This document shows positions 9,307-19,700 of a DNA stretch of 64,000 bases, piece after piece. The position numbers and the translations under genes are program-made. Every line of letters begins with the position of its first letter. Position 1 is the stretch's first letter. The notes under the pieces are model-generated. The model was not told the DNA's origin and made no database searches. It saw nothing but the letters and a program-made list of their open reading frames with translations. Source of the stretch: Kalymmatonema hyalinum WJT4-NPBG1 (GTDB taxonomy: Bacteria > Cyanobacteriota > Cyanobacteriia > Cyanobacteriales > Nostocaceae); NCBI GenBank assembly GCA_019359075.1, contig JAHHIB010000037.1, positions 1 through 64,000 of the forward strand, read 5' to 3'.

Positions 9307-9819
9307 TTAATGTTTAATGTTCAAATTCAGGATGTAATTTCCCACTTGGAGTTCTCCCACCCACAATTCATATTCTACCCGCAAATGCTCTGGTAAAGGA
9401 TGCCCCCTGAGTGTCAAGCTTCGAGTAAAATTACGCAAGCGAATAGGTTTGGTCTGTTGTTGTGAATCAGTTGGCAACCAGTAGCAAGTCGTACTAGAAA
9501 CGCCTTGTTCCCACAAGTGACGGTAACTCAATTGAGCATTACCTTGCATAGTCATGATGACTCGGTTAGGAGTAATCTCTAACCATAATACTCGGCGACT
9601 GCTGGGAACATCAGCATGGCCTTGCTCTTGGGAAGATATATTCTCTGGAGTGAAAAAGTTCCCTACTTCACAATTTTTTAGAGACGGTGTGGTCAATACT
9701 AAAAGGAAGCGATCGCGGTCTTTTTGATACAGTACCACGGGGATTTCGACAACAGACCAAACTGGTAAGTCTGTGGAGACAAGTGATAGATCAACCGACT
9801 TGCAATGATGAGTGAGCAT
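9307..9819 (-). CDS. hypothetical protein, 170 aa, beta-rich
   Basis: Soluble protein with alternating hydrophobic residues throughout (WSVVEIPVVLYQKDRDRFLLVLTTP; VLWLEITPNRVIMTM), suggesting a beta-sandwich or barrel. No known motif. The C-terminus reads VEYELWVGELQVGNYILNLNI. A HIP1 site lies inside the gene. It precedes the 150-aa gene closely and is likely co-transcribed with it. Confidence 0.65.
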   Translation of the reverse strand: MLTHHCKSVDLSLVSTDLPVWSVVEIPVVLYQKDRDRFLLVLTTPSLKNCEVGNFFTPENISSQEQGHADVPSSRRVLWLEITPNRVIMTMQGNAQLSYRHLWEQGVSSTTCYWLPTDSQQQTKPIRLRNFTRSLTLRGHPLPEHLRVEYELWVGELQVGNYILNLNIKH

Positions 9820-10084
9820 GGTAGAAGCGATAAGGGCTAGAAAGCAATAAAAAAAATTTACTTACCTCTGGAGGAAAACTAAGTGTGATTTATACATAAA
9901 TTACTAGTAACACCTTAAGGGGTCAATCGCAGATCCTTAACCTTAAGCGATGGAAAACTGTATAAGCTAGATGACACCTACTAAAGTTATAGGTGCTAAG
10001 GCAAAGAACTTATGCAGTATCCCTAATGAGGATTTGTATTGAAGTATCTGTTATTTTTTGTGTTTAGGGAATCGTGTATATAAA

Positions 10085-11176
10085 ATGACTATGGCTCAAT
10101 GTGCAGAGAAACTCCTTGCATGGTACGACCATGATCACAGACCACTGCCTTGGCGTCAGAAAGTAAACATTTATCACACCTGGGTATGTGAGGTCATGAG
10201 TCAACAAACGACTCTGGCTGTGGTTGTGCCAAAATTCTCAGAATTTGTCAAGCACCTTCCCACTGTCTACGACCTTGCAGCTTGTGATGAGGAGAAACTA
10301 CGCCAACTGTGGTCAGGTTTGGGTTATTACGCTCGTGCCCGTAACTTAAAGAATGGTGCTAAGTTCATTGTTGAACAGCTTGATGGTTGTTTTCCTCAAT
10401 TATACCATGAGTGGCTCAAGATTCCTGGCTGCGGTCCTTACACAGCGTCTGTCATTACAAGTATTTGCTTCAACGAAAAAGTCGCCTGCGTCGATGGCAA
10501 TGTTGTGCGGGTTGTCAGTCGTTTGCTAGCCTTATCTGAGGATGTCTGGAGCTCTTCCGGACAATCAGCCATTCAAACTCATGTTGCTGAGATGATTCCT
10601 GACGAACGTCCTGGTGATTTCAACCAGGCTATGATGGAGTTGGGAGCTACTGTCTGTCGTAAATCGAAGCCTCTATGCCTTTTGTGTCCTTTACAGGAAC
10701 AGTGTTTAGCTTTTGCACACAATTGTATCGAAATTTGTCCTCCCAAAAAACCACGGCGTGATGCGGTGGATGTGGAGTTATTTGCTTTGCTCTTTTGGAG
10801 AAAGGCAGCAGATACACTGGCGATCGCCAACAGAACAAAAGGATTTCTGTCCAACACTTTCGGGTTCCCATTAATTCAGGCAATTGAAGCATCCCAAGCC
10901 AAAAAGGTTCTTCAATCTCTGGAACATCTTCAACTTTTTGAACTGCCAAGCCAATTTTCACATCGTATCACCCATCATCGTATTTCTGGAAAGGTTCTCG
11001 TCGCGCAAGAGGTTGAAAACCTAAGCATCACAACAGAGAGTGTTGCTTGGCAGAAACTTGGTTTGCCACAACATTTTTACTGGGTTTCAACAAGTGTTAT
11101 TGCTTCAAAACTCTCCACTGCATTGGACAGCAAGGTTTTTAAGCTTTTTCAGAACTATCAGGACAAAGCAAGCTGA
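10085..11176 (+). CDS. mutY: A/G-specific adenine glycosylase
   Basis: DNA repair glycosylase of 363 aa that removes adenine mispaired with 8-oxoguanine. Visible motifs: PLPWRQ at the N-terminus, EVMSQQTTL with the catalytic Glu (about E36), the helix-hairpin-helix IPGCGPYTASVI, VDGNV with the catalytic Asp (about D137), and the iron-sulfur ligands C-x6-C-x2-C-x5-C in CRKSKPLCLLCPLQEQC. The C-terminal third corresponds to the NUDIX-like domain that recognises 8-oxoguanine. The ATG at 10085 gives the usual N-terminus; a TTG at 10058 is open upstream. The related glycosylase Nth lies at the window end but is not linked. Confidence 0.95.
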   Translation: MTMAQCAEKLLAWYDHDHRPLPWRQKVNIYHTWVCEVMSQQTTLAVVVPKFSEFVKHLPTVYDLAACDEEKLRQLWSGLGYYARARNLKNGAKFIVEQLDGCFPQLYHEWLKIPGCGPYTASVITSICFNEKVACVDGNVVRVVSRLLALSEDVWSSSGQSAIQTHVAEMIPDERPGDFNQAMMELGATVCRKSKPLCLLCPLQEQCLAFAHNCIEICPPKKPRRDAVDVELFALLFWRKAADTLAIANRTKGFLSNTFGFPLIQAIEASQAKKVLQSLEHLQLFELPSQFSHRITHHRISGKVLVAQEVENLSITTESVAWQKLGLPQHFYWVSTSVIASKLSTALDSKVFKLFQNYQDKAS

Positions 11177-11811
11177 GATTGTTTAATAAGCATAAGAACG
11201 CAGAACACAGTTGTCAGAAGTGAGAATTTTATGAGAATAAGACAATCAGAATTCCGTATGAGTTTTGTACAACTGGGTACGAAGGCGCGTGGGTTTTAGT
11301 CCCCCAGAGGCAACCTGTGCTTTAACCAGTTGAGAACAACTGTAAGACTGCAAGCTGTTGTATTTTAAAATACTAAATATCTTAATACAAAAATATTCCT
11401 CAAGCGTAGGGTAAGCAAGCCTTTAGGATGAGACTATAATTTTTAAAATTTCAAATTATATAAATAAAGCAATAAATGAAATTGAATGATTGAATAACAT
11501 TTGCTGAAGCTTATGTAAGAGCCATGCTCGTCATTAAAGAACGATATGCTACTGCAAGATTTACTATTTTTTTTCAAGTCACAGTTGACTTCTAGAAAGC
11601 CACAAAGCCTTATGTTTTTTAAATCCCCCCTGTGGATGTCCTAGCGTAGGTAAAGAACTCTAGTGTGAACATTGCCAACATCTTGAGGCTTGTCTATCTC
11701 TTTTCCTACGTCCTCAACCCTAGAAAATTCGTATTTAATAACTCGTAATTTGTGATTCTCAACTGGATTAAGAATGACTAATTACTAATGACTAATTACT
11801 AATTACTTGTT
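11177..11811. other. AT-rich intergenic region
   Basis: About 635 bp with no gene that I can support. Just before the next start codon, 11773-11805 holds repeats of the type GACTAATTACTAAT, a short-period array like the heptamer arrays near 36325 and 63305. No terminator hairpin with a T-run was clear after mutY. Confidence 0.5.
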
Positions 11812-13095
11812 ATGACTCACTTTGGTGTCATTTGCCCGCCTTTTTCTGGTCACTTAAATCCCATGGCAGCTTTGGGAAGAGAGTTGCAAGCGCGTGGACA
11901 TCGCGTTACCTTCCTGCAAATCCCTGATCTAGAACAGAATGTACTCTCAGAAGGGCTAAACTTTTACCCGATAGGGCAATCTACCTATCAATCAGGCGAA
12001 CTTGCTGAAATTTTAGCGCAGTTAGGTCAATTAAGCGGTATAGAAGCGCTACGTTATTCAGTTAAGTTTTGCCAACGTATCACCGCTATCATCTGCCAAG
12101 ATGCACCCGCTGCCATTGAAGCCGCAGGAATTGAAGCATTGCTGGTAGATCAAATGGAACCAGCCGGTGAAGCGGTAGCCGAACTCCTCAATATGCCATT
12201 CATCTGTGTATGCAATGCGCAAGCTATCCACCGCAGCGCAGACGTTCCTCCCTTCTTCACTCCTTGGAGTTACCACAATAGCTGGTGGGCGCGTCTTCGC
12301 AATCAGGCTACCTATTACATATTAGACCGCAGTAGTCAACCAATTCTGCAAGTCCTCAATGAGTATCGCCAAAAGTGGAAGTTGCCAGCCAACCGCAGGT
12401 TGTATGCCTCCCGTTCTCGACTTGCCCAAATCAGCCAACAGTCTGCTGCGTTTGATTTCCCCTGCGCCAATCTGCCAAAGCACTTCCATTACACTGGACC
12501 ATTACGCAATACATCACCGCGCCAGGTTGCCTTTCCCTTTGAACAATTAACTGGGCAACCCTTAATCTACGCTTCCCTTGGAAGTATGCAAAACACCAAG
12601 CTGGAAATTTTTGAGTGCATCGCCGCTGCTTGCGAGGGGCTGGATGTGCAATTAGTCATTCCTCTTGGGAGTAAGATCAATCCAGAAGCAGTTCAAAGAC
12701 TGCCTGGTTCTCCACTGGTGGTGGAGTATGCCCCTCAGGTGGAAGTGATTGCCAAAGCTAGCTTAACTATTACTCATGGGGGTCTCAATACTGTACTTGA
12801 TTCCCTCAGTCATGGAGTCCCTCTAATTGCTATCCCCATCACTTATGAACAGCCAGGAAACGCAGCGCGAATTAAATGGACAGGTACTGGGGAAGTCATT
12901 CCTTTATCTAGCCTAAGCATCCCAAGGCTGCGAGCAACGATTGAGCAGGTGCTAACAGAAGATTTTTACTTAAATAATGCATTGAGGGTCAAGCGATCGC
13001 TTCACTCAGCAGGCGGAGTGAAACGAGCCGGTGACATTGTTGAGCAGTCCATCAAGCAGGAGTTAGCCGTCTCAAATCTTGCAGTTGCCCGATAA
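11812..13095 (+). CDS. UGT/MGT-family glycosyltransferase, CrtX-like
   Basis: GT1-type glycosyltransferase of 427 aa. The N-terminal acceptor domain starts HFGVICPPFSGHLNPMAALGRELQARGHRVTFLQ, typical of the family. The donor-binding signature is ITHGGLNTVLDSLSHGVPLIAIPITYEQPGNAARI (about residues 320-355). The GLNTVLD and QPGNAARI wording resembles zeaxanthin glucosyltransferase CrtX more than macrolide transferases, so a carotenoid or another lipophilic alcohol is a reasonable acceptor; this is inference. There is no signal peptide; it should act in the cytoplasm or at the membrane surface. A HIP1-like site lies near the 3' end of the gene. Confidence 0.88.
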   Translation: MTHFGVICPPFSGHLNPMAALGRELQARGHRVTFLQIPDLEQNVLSEGLNFYPIGQSTYQSGELAEILAQLGQLSGIEALRYSVKFCQRITAIICQDAPAAIEAAGIEALLVDQMEPAGEAVAELLNMPFICVCNAQAIHRSADVPPFFTPWSYHNSWWARLRNQATYYILDRSSQPILQVLNEYRQKWKLPANRRLYASRSRLAQISQQSAAFDFPCANLPKHFHYTGPLRNTSPRQVAFPFEQLTGQPLIYASLGSMQNTKLEIFECIAAACEGLDVQLVIPLGSKINPEAVQRLPGSPLVVEYAPQVEVIAKASLTITHGGLNTVLDSLSHGVPLIAIPITYEQPGNAARIKWTGTGEVIPLSSLSIPRLRATIEQVLTEDFYLNNALRVKRSLHSAGGVKRAGDIVEQSIKQELAVSNLAVAR

Positions 13096-13133
13096 AGCGT
13101 CAAGCCAAAATTTCAAGGCGACAGCTGTCCAGG

Positions 13134-14018
13134 CTAATGCCTGGACAGCTTATCTGAACCATATTGCGGTCGCTTAAATGCCTTAACTAATAGGTGTGGG
13201 TTGAGATGACCCCCTGGCACCTTGGCAAAGAGGCGATGGTGCAGATTTACGCTACTGAACAGATCTGGGTTAGCTACCATTTCACTCTTGCCCAGAAAGA
13301 GAAAACCCCTATCCTTAAGGCTAAAGTGAAAGCGCATTAAGACTTTAGTTTGGGCTTCTAAGTTGAAATAAATCAGTGTGTTCCGACACAGCAGTAGGTC
13401 AATCTGAGGTATGGGAGGAGCTTCAATCATATTGTGACTGCGGAAAAAGATGGAGCTGCGTAAGTCACGACGAAAAACGTAGCGGTCATCAGCTCGTTCA
13501 AAATACTTGTTTAGTAAAGAGCCAGGAACATTACTGACCTGATCACTAAAGTAACTGCCTTGGCGAGCTTGGTTCAACGCCTCTTGGTCTATATCTGTGC
13601 CGTAGATTTGTACCCGTTGGCGAAACTGTTCTAAGCCAAGGAGTTCAGCCAGGATCATCGCCAAAGTATAGGTTTCTTGTCCAGAGGAACATCCTGCACT
13701 CCACGTTCGGATGGGTTCTTCTGATGACTTGCTGGCAATTATTTGCGGAATAATCTGATTGCTAAGATAATGCCAATCAGTTATATCCCTGAAAAAGTAG
13801 GTGAAATTATTTTCAATGATGTTAAAAAGGTTAACAAATTCTTCGGAATCAACTTCTAAATACTCGTTATACTTGCTAAAGTCGGTGATAGAAAGCTGTT
13901 GCATACGGTAGCTAATTCGACGCATTAAGCCTTCACGCTTATAGTTAGTGAAATCAAAATGGTGTTTTTGCCTTAGGTAATTTAGTAATGTCTCAAATTT
14001 TAAGTCCTGTGAACACAT
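13134..14018 (-). CDS. cheR: CheR-type protein-glutamate O-methyltransferase
   Basis: Protein of 294 aa with both CheR domains. The N-terminal all-alpha domain contains FTNYKREGLMRRISYRM and the linker ENNFTYFFRD, a variant of the usual NxTxFFRD. The SAM domain has the signature RTWSAGCSSGQETYTLAMILAE and later LLLCRNTLIYFN. A strong GGAGGGAG precedes the ATG. No chemoreceptor, CheA or CheB is nearby in the window, so it may serve a remote chemosensory or phototaxis cluster or a hybrid kinase. Its stop is 38 bp from the convergent glycosyltransferase gene. Confidence 0.92.
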   Translation of the reverse strand: MCSQDLKFETLLNYLRQKHHFDFTNYKREGLMRRISYRMQQLSITDFSKYNEYLEVDSEEFVNLFNIIENNFTYFFRDITDWHYLSNQIIPQIIASKSSEEPIRTWSAGCSSGQETYTLAMILAELLGLEQFRQRVQIYGTDIDQEALNQARQGSYFSDQVSNVPGSLLNKYFERADDRYVFRRDLRSSIFFRSHNMIEAPPIPQIDLLLCRNTLIYFNLEAQTKVLMRFHFSLKDRGFLFLGKSEMVANPDLFSSVNLHHRLFAKVPGGHLNPHLLVKAFKRPQYGSDKLSRH

Positions 14019-14129
14019 CTGACTCCCTCCTTGAGTTATGCGTTACTGTTTACTCGCTGGCTAATTCTTGACTCTATCGCGACTAGATTCATATAACGAG
14101 AAGCTCAGCCTACTGCGCACGAACAACGC

Positions 14130-14337
14130 TTATAGATTTGACAGATGTAACAAATTTACTTTTCCTGTTTCCATCCTTGCTTGGGTAACTCGAAAAACTT
14201 GCTCGTAATCTTTCGCAAGGGTGTTGACTTTGCTATCTATTTTAGGAATCAGCTTTACAGCGTATTCCTGGGCGATCGCACTATTATCATCAGTTTTAAT
14301 AAATAGTACATTATTTGCATTTTCGGTTTGAATTAGC
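14130..14337 (-). pseudogene. coding relic of an unidentified gene (about 66 codons)
   Basis: On the minus strand a frame runs from just after a TAG near 14340 to a TAA at 14130-14132 and reads like real protein, for example NVLFIKTDDNSAIAQEYAVK and VTQARMETGKVNLLHLSNL, but has no start codon near its beginning. It looks like the C-terminal end of a larger gene whose 5' part is lost or interrupted. A HIP1 site lies inside. I do not recognise the family. Confidence 0.4.
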
Positions 14338-14746
14338 CCCTATTTATCTATCAAATTTATCGGTTTAACTGAACAAAAACAAGGGCAAATAAGCAAAATA
14401 ATTTAATAGTTAATATTTCAAATTGCTTAAACTTTATCTAAGAAAACATCTTATCTAAGTAATAATATATATAAATAACAGTATATTGTGTTACATATAA
14501 CAGATTTTTTTGGAACTTATGAATGAGTGGCAAAGTTTTTCCTTTACGGCGATGCTCCGGAGGAGCCGCCCAAAGGGCATCGCACGACAATTCTTTCTGG
14601 CATCAAAGATAATAAATATGTTAAAGACGATTATGTATCAGCACTCAAACTAGTGTATAACGCACCATAAGGATGAAGACCTGGATTGCTCAGGTAGGAA
14701 CCCCGAGTTCCCTATTCCCTATTCCCTAATCTATAATTCCACAGTT
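14338..14746. other. AT-rich intergenic region with a HIP-type repeat
   Basis: Mostly AT-rich sequence. At about 14548-14585 there is a GC-rich dispersed repeat (GGCGATGCTCCGGAGGAGCC followed by GCCCAAAGGGC). At 14701-14732 a short direct repeat TTCCCTATTCCCTA stands before sipA. No gene seen. Confidence 0.45.
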
Positions 14747-15010
14747 ATGTCGAAAGAATTTGCTATTGGTAGTAAAGTCCGCGTCGTAGCGCTACCACCC
14801 TACGTGAAAACTGCTGAACCCATGCCTATGCTGCGCCCCCCTGATGTCATTTACCTTGGAGAAGAGGGTATAGTTCTTGACCGCCGTCCTGGTGGGTATT
14901 GGGGTATTCGCTTTACCAAGGGAGCCTTTCTCCTTGACAGCCAATATATCGAAAGCGTAGAAACGGCTTCAGAATCTCAAGAATCTGAGAATAGCAGCCA
15001 GGAATTGTAA
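14747..15010 (+). CDS. sipA: SipA-like regulator (DUF3148), partner of histidine kinase NblS
   Basis: Small protein of 87 aa. FAIGSKVRVVALPPYVKTAE and GEEGIVLDRRPGGYWGIRF are the conserved core of the DUF3148 family. In Synechococcus the member SipA binds the kinase NblS and tunes the high-light and nutrient-stress response; this is knowledge of the family, not visible here. The last 15 residues are a Ser/Glu-rich tail. It is 36 bp upstream of the peroxiredoxin gene on the same strand, which fits a shared stress-related transcript. Confidence 0.85.
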   Translation: MSKEFAIGSKVRVVALPPYVKTAEPMPMLRPPDVIYLGEEGIVLDRRPGGYWGIRFTKGAFLLDSQYIESVETASESQESENSSQEL

Positions 15011-15046
15011 ACTTATTTAAAGTTGTCTTTCTGGTATGTATACATA

Positions 15047-15604
15047 ATGATTTCCCGTCGCACTTTTTTGAGCATATTCTTTGCCAGCTGTTTGGCTGTC
15101 ATCAGTTGGCTAAACTTTGCCCCAACTGCTGATGCGCTTGGTGGCAAACTTCCTGCAATCAATCAACCCGCGCCAGATTTTACTTTGCCAACAAATACTG
15201 GTGACGGTAAACTTTCTCTCTCCAACTTACGCGGTAACTGGGTAGTCCTCTACTTTTATCCCAAGGACTTTACCTCTGGTTGTACCATCGAAGCCCGTCG
15301 CTTTCAGCAAGACTTGCCCAAATATAGAGAAAAAAAAGCTCAAATTGTAGGCGTTAGCGCTGACGATGTGGATTCCCACGCTGAATTTTGCGATTCAGAG
15401 GGGCTAAAATTCCCTTTGTTAGCTGATACCACTGGCACGGTAAGCAAAGCATACGGTTCTTGGATGAGCTTTATATCTATGCGCCATACTTTTATCATTG
15501 ACCCACAAGGTATTGTGCGTGATACATTTGTCAAAGTCAATCCAGCGATTCATAGTAAAGAAGTTCTGGCGCGACTCGACGAGTTGCAAAAAGCAGCGAC
15601 TTGA
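15047..15604 (+). CDS. prxQ: peroxiredoxin Q/BCP, exported by a Tat-like signal
   Basis: Thiol peroxidase of 185 aa. The N-terminus MISRRTFLSIFFASC has a twin-arginine motif (SRRTFL) followed by a hydrophobic stretch and an ADA-like cleavage site near residue 30, so the protein should act in the thylakoid lumen or periplasm. The peroxidatic Cys is C79 in DFTSGCTIEARRF. The usual partner at +5 is Arg; instead a Cys lies 36 residues on (C115 in HAEFCDSEGL), the arrangement of PrxQ proteins whose resolving Cys is in helix 3. The ATG at 15047 is preferred over an open codon at 15023 because it puts the signal at the N-terminus. Confidence 0.9.
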   Translation: MISRRTFLSIFFASCLAVISWLNFAPTADALGGKLPAINQPAPDFTLPTNTGDGKLSLSNLRGNWVVLYFYPKDFTSGCTIEARRFQQDLPKYREKKAQIVGVSADDVDSHAEFCDSEGLKFPLLADTTGTVSKAYGSWMSFISMRHTFIIDPQGIVRDTFVKVNPAIHSKEVLARLDELQKAAT

Positions 15605-15922
15605 TAGCGTTTATCTGTCAAGCGTCAGCTACCAGCTCCTCGTTTCCAGGTGAAGCCTAACTGGTTTATTTGCTAATTAGATTTCTTGCCAAAATCCGGT
15701 TTAGGGCTACTTGGAACCGCAGACGCACGCAGATAAACATAGATGAACATAGATAAATTATCTGTGTTCATCTGTGGTTTCTGATTCTTGTGGCGCTTTG
15801 TACAATAAAGTAAACAGGCAAAATTTTTTCTATTTGCCTCAATGCCTGCTAGCTGCACAGAAACGCTACTATGGACTTTGAACCCCAAACTTCCGCCCGA
15901 ACTGCTTCACGAAAGGTAGAAT

Positions 15923-16357
15923 TTGCTCAGCCACCAGATCCAGGGTAAGCCTCTGGAATTGCTGCGAGATACAGAAGCTTTGCTGCGCCGTCCCGCAGTA
16001 GCAGCCATTGTGCCGATTTTGTCCCCAAAGGTGGCTAGGCGCGTGAAAGCAGCTTCGTCTGTCGCAGAGGACTGTTTGAAAGATTTAGCAGAGATTGATC
16101 TAGAGAAGATTAGCGACTGGGAACTGCAACCTGCACGCATTCGGGTTGGGTTGAGCTTTGTTGGCTTTGGGGCTTTGATGATAGTTGTGTTGTTACTGTA
16201 CCTGGATACCGTGCATCCAGAACTGAGTACAATTCAGCAAATTGGGAAATATTGGTATCAGTACGTTTGGTTTGTCTGCTTGGGTGTAGCAGGGATGTTT
16301 CTACTTGGTCGCGAAGCAATGCGTTCTGCTCAACAGCAGCAATCAGACCAACGGTAA
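15923..16357 (+). CDS. conserved membrane protein, unknown function
   Basis: Protein of 144 aa. The N-terminal 75 residues are soluble and helical, with basic residues (SPKVARRVKAASSVAEDCLK). Two membrane segments follow: VGLSFVGFGALMIVVLLLYL and YVWFVCLGVAGMFLLG. The start is a TTG with GAAAGG 6 bases upstream; no ATG is available early. It converges on the response regulator gene with 6 bp between stops. The upstream gap 15605-15922 carries a dispersed ATCTGTG/CACAGAT-type repeat at about 15720-15785. Confidence 0.6.
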   Translation: MLSHQIQGKPLELLRDTEALLRRPAVAAIVPILSPKVARRVKAASSVAEDCLKDLAEIDLEKISDWELQPARIRVGLSFVGFGALMIVVLLLYLDTVHPELSTIQQIGKYWYQYVWFVCLGVAGMFLLGREAMRSAQQQQSDQR

Positions 16358-16363
16358 TGCTTC

Positions 16364-16750
16364 TCAACTCCAGCCTAATGCATTCTTCACTTGACCAGCA
16401 AGTTCTAAAGGATTAAAGGGTTTGGCGATCGCCGCCTTTATTCCCATTTGAGCATAGCGGCGTCGGTCAGAAGCTTGTATCTTTGCTGTTAATAAAATCA
16501 CTGGAATAGTTTGAGTTGCAGGATTTGCCTGGAGTTTTTGAAAGGTTGTTAAACCATCCATATCCGGCATCATCACATCCAACAGAATCGCATCTGGTTG
16601 AAACTTTTCGGCTTTTGTCATGCCTTCTTTGCCAGAACCTGCTGTGAGTACCTCCCAATTTGCCACTGTCTCCAGGCAAATCTTGGTCACTTCTTGAATG
16701 TACTCCTCGTTATCAACTACCAAAATTCGCTTTGTTGTCATTGCTACCAT
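16364..16750 (-). CDS. single-domain response regulator (CheY-like)
   Basis: Receiver domain alone, 128 aa. The acidic pocket is in VVDNEE (one Asp replaced by Asn in the usual DD pair), the phospho-acceptor Asp in ILLDVMMPDMDG, the Thr in VILLTAK and the Lys in AKPFNP. Its start overlaps the 3' end of the large hybrid kinase gene by 38 bp, so the two are translationally coupled. It is closely similar to the CheY-like protein at 46883-47260, which follows the paralogous kinase in the same way. It probably receives phosphate from the upstream kinase or its last receivers. Confidence 0.93.
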   Translation of the reverse strand: MVAMTTKRILVVDNEEYIQEVTKICLETVANWEVLTAGSGKEGMTKAEKFQPDAILLDVMMPDMDGLTTFQKLQANPATQTIPVILLTAKIQASDRRRYAQMGIKAAIAKPFNPLELAGQVKNALGWS

Positions 16751-19700
16751 CCTGTTGGAAATTGTGAGCCATTCGCTGAAGTAAATCCATCACCCGGTGT
16801 TCAAATTCTTGAGCGGTGACTTGCCCTTTTTTGACAAATTCTGTATGCCCTAAGTTGAGTCGCTTTCTTTCAGATTCATCCAATTCCTTCGCTGAGTAAA
16901 CCATCAGAGGAATTTTACAAAGTCGATTATGCTGCTGCAACCATTCCACAACAGTAAACCCATCGCATTCAGGTAGAACTAAATCGAGAATGAGCAGATC
17001 GGGATTCAGGTCTTGACTGAGGCGAATTGCCTCTTTTCCGGTTTTTGCAAGGAAGGTTTCAATGCCATGCTGCTCAAACAGCATCATAAGAACTTTTGCC
17101 AAATTGGTGTCGTCCTCAACAAGCAGAACGCGGACTCGTTTTGAGGTATTCGTCAGCACTTGGCCGAGAGACTGAAACAGCAAGCTTTCCTCGAGTGGTT
17201 TGCTCACCCAATCAACAAAGTCCATATTTTTTTGGCTGGCATAAGCGGGTGAACAAATACTACAAATGATAATCGGAATGTGTTGAGTATCTGCTCGTTC
17301 CTTCAAAACTGCCATTGTTTCCCAACCATTCATAGTGGGCATGAGGAGATCGAGCAAAATCACATCTGGTTGTTGATCAGCAGCAACGGCGATCGCTGCT
17401 TCTCCACAATCCACAGCGATCACACGATAGCCTCGTTTTTCTAATAAATTTTGAAGTTTGCTACGAATTTCATCATCGTCGTCACAAACTAGCACCGAAG
17501 GGAGATGCGGAGGTGCGTAGATGGGGGAATGGGGAGATGAAAACTGTAGCAGTGGAGGAGTGGGGAAGTGGGGAAGAGTAAAGTGAAAAGTACTGCCTTC
17601 TCCAAGCACACTTTCAACCCAAATGCATCCATTATGCTGTTGCACAATGCTCTTGCAAATTGCCAAGCCTAAACCAGTACCCTCATGATTACGGGAATCT
17701 GAGGAATCAACCTGTTGAAAGCGTTCAAAAATACTATCGAGCTTATCAGCTGGAATACCACGTCCGCGATCGCGAATTGTGAATAATATGGCAGAGAATG
17801 GGGAACATGAGGGACATGCTTGCTCATTGTCCCGACTCGTTGCTTCGGCTGTTAACCAAACTGTAGAACCAACGGGTGAAAATTTGATCGCATTACTCAA
17901 AAGATTAGTTAAGGTTTGAACAATACGATCCATATCTGCCCATAGCTCTTGGGATATGCTAGAAACTGCTAGGGTAATTCCGGCTTTGTCGGCGAGAGGC
18001 TGCACTACATTCACTGCTTCTTCTATCAGTTCAGCGACGTTGCAGCTTTGTTTTTCCATCTTCACTTTGCCGGACTCAATGCGCTCAATGTCAAGGATGT
18101 CGTTGATCAACCTGACTAAGCGTTCGGTACTGTCCACAGCAATTTGTAACAGGCGTTTCCCCTGATCTGAGTCTGGCTTAATCAAACTGCTTGCCAGCAT
18201 TCCCAGAGAGCCATGAATTGAAGTCAAGGGGGTGCGGAGTTCGTGGCTGACGACAGAAACGAACTCGTCTTTCATCCGTTCCACTTGCCTGCGATCGCTA
18301 ATGTCGTGCAAGTAAACAGTGTATACGATTTCTTCGCCTAACTTTAATTTAGAGATAGAAGCCTCTGCGGGAAATTCTGTACCATCTTTGCGACGACCAT
18401 AAATCTCGCGGCGTTCTCCCATCCTGCGGGCAACGTTTGCGGATTCACCAAAATCAGCGACGTGCTGGCGATGTGACTGGCTGTATCGCAATGGCAATAG
18501 TATGTCTAAAGGTTGTCCAAGGACTTCAGGAGCCAAGTAGCCAAAAATTTTCTCGGCTCCTTGATTAAACATGGTAATGCATTGGTTAGCATCAATGGAA
18601 ATAATGGCGTCATCTGCAATTGATACAATACCAGAAAACCGAGCTTGAGAGTTTCGCAGTTCTTCCTGTGTCCGCTGGTACTCATTGAGTTCTAAATTCG
18701 CTTGGTAGGTTATCCGTTGTCGCAGTTTAATCCTCTCAAGACGATTAATAATGCGCGTCACCAATTCTGGACCAATGATCGGCTTGCTGACAAAGTCATC
18801 TGCACCTGCTGCAAACACCTGATTCACTATGTTGGCATCGCTGTGAACTGTTAAAAATAGAATTGGCAACTCACTCCAACGTGGATCATTACGTACCACT
18901 TGGCAAATTTCTATACCATTAATTTCATCAATTTCTACATCTAAAATCAGAAAATCTGGCTTCAAAGCTTCTAAAGTTTCCCAGAAGCTTTGCGGGTCTT
19001 GGAGGTTTGTCACCTTGATTCCCCAAGGACTCAGTAAGGTTTGCAACACTGCACCTATTTTAGGATCATCGTCAACAGCCAAAACGTGAGCCTCTGCATG
19101 CGGAGCATCTTGTAATACTTGTGTCACTGCCTCTAGTACCTGTGAAATAGGCATGGGTTTTTGTAAAAAGAAGTGCCTACCACTGCGAGCAACTTGCAAT
19201 CGATTCCTAAAATCGCTTTGCTCAGTAAAAACAAGCACTGGTACGGGAGGTTTGCGTTGGTTTAATTCTGCCAATAAGCTAAAGCTGTCGTCATGATTGG
19301 GGAAAGCGCTGGGGTCAATCAGTACAACACTGGGATGTTCATGATAAAGTTGATGCCTTGCCTGTTCAATATCAGTAGCAATGGCAACTTTTAACCCCCT
19401 GTTTGCAGATTCTTTTTCGATTTGTTCAGCAAACGTGCATAGATTCGGGGCATCTTGGTGATAGGCATTGCGGTCAACCACCAACAGTAAGGGATGCTCA
19501 TCACCAGTTGGTGAAGGTAAAGTTTCGTTGTGGTTTTGCTCAATTTCTTGACGCAATTGCTCTACCAAACTACAAAACTCTTTCGTTTCATCTAGAGTTA
19601 ATGGTTTACTAGATTTCAGCAGATGCTCAATTTTTCTTGCCACCTTTGACCCAACAGAAAAGCCAAAAGTGCCCAATGATCCAGCTAGTGTATGAGCTTC

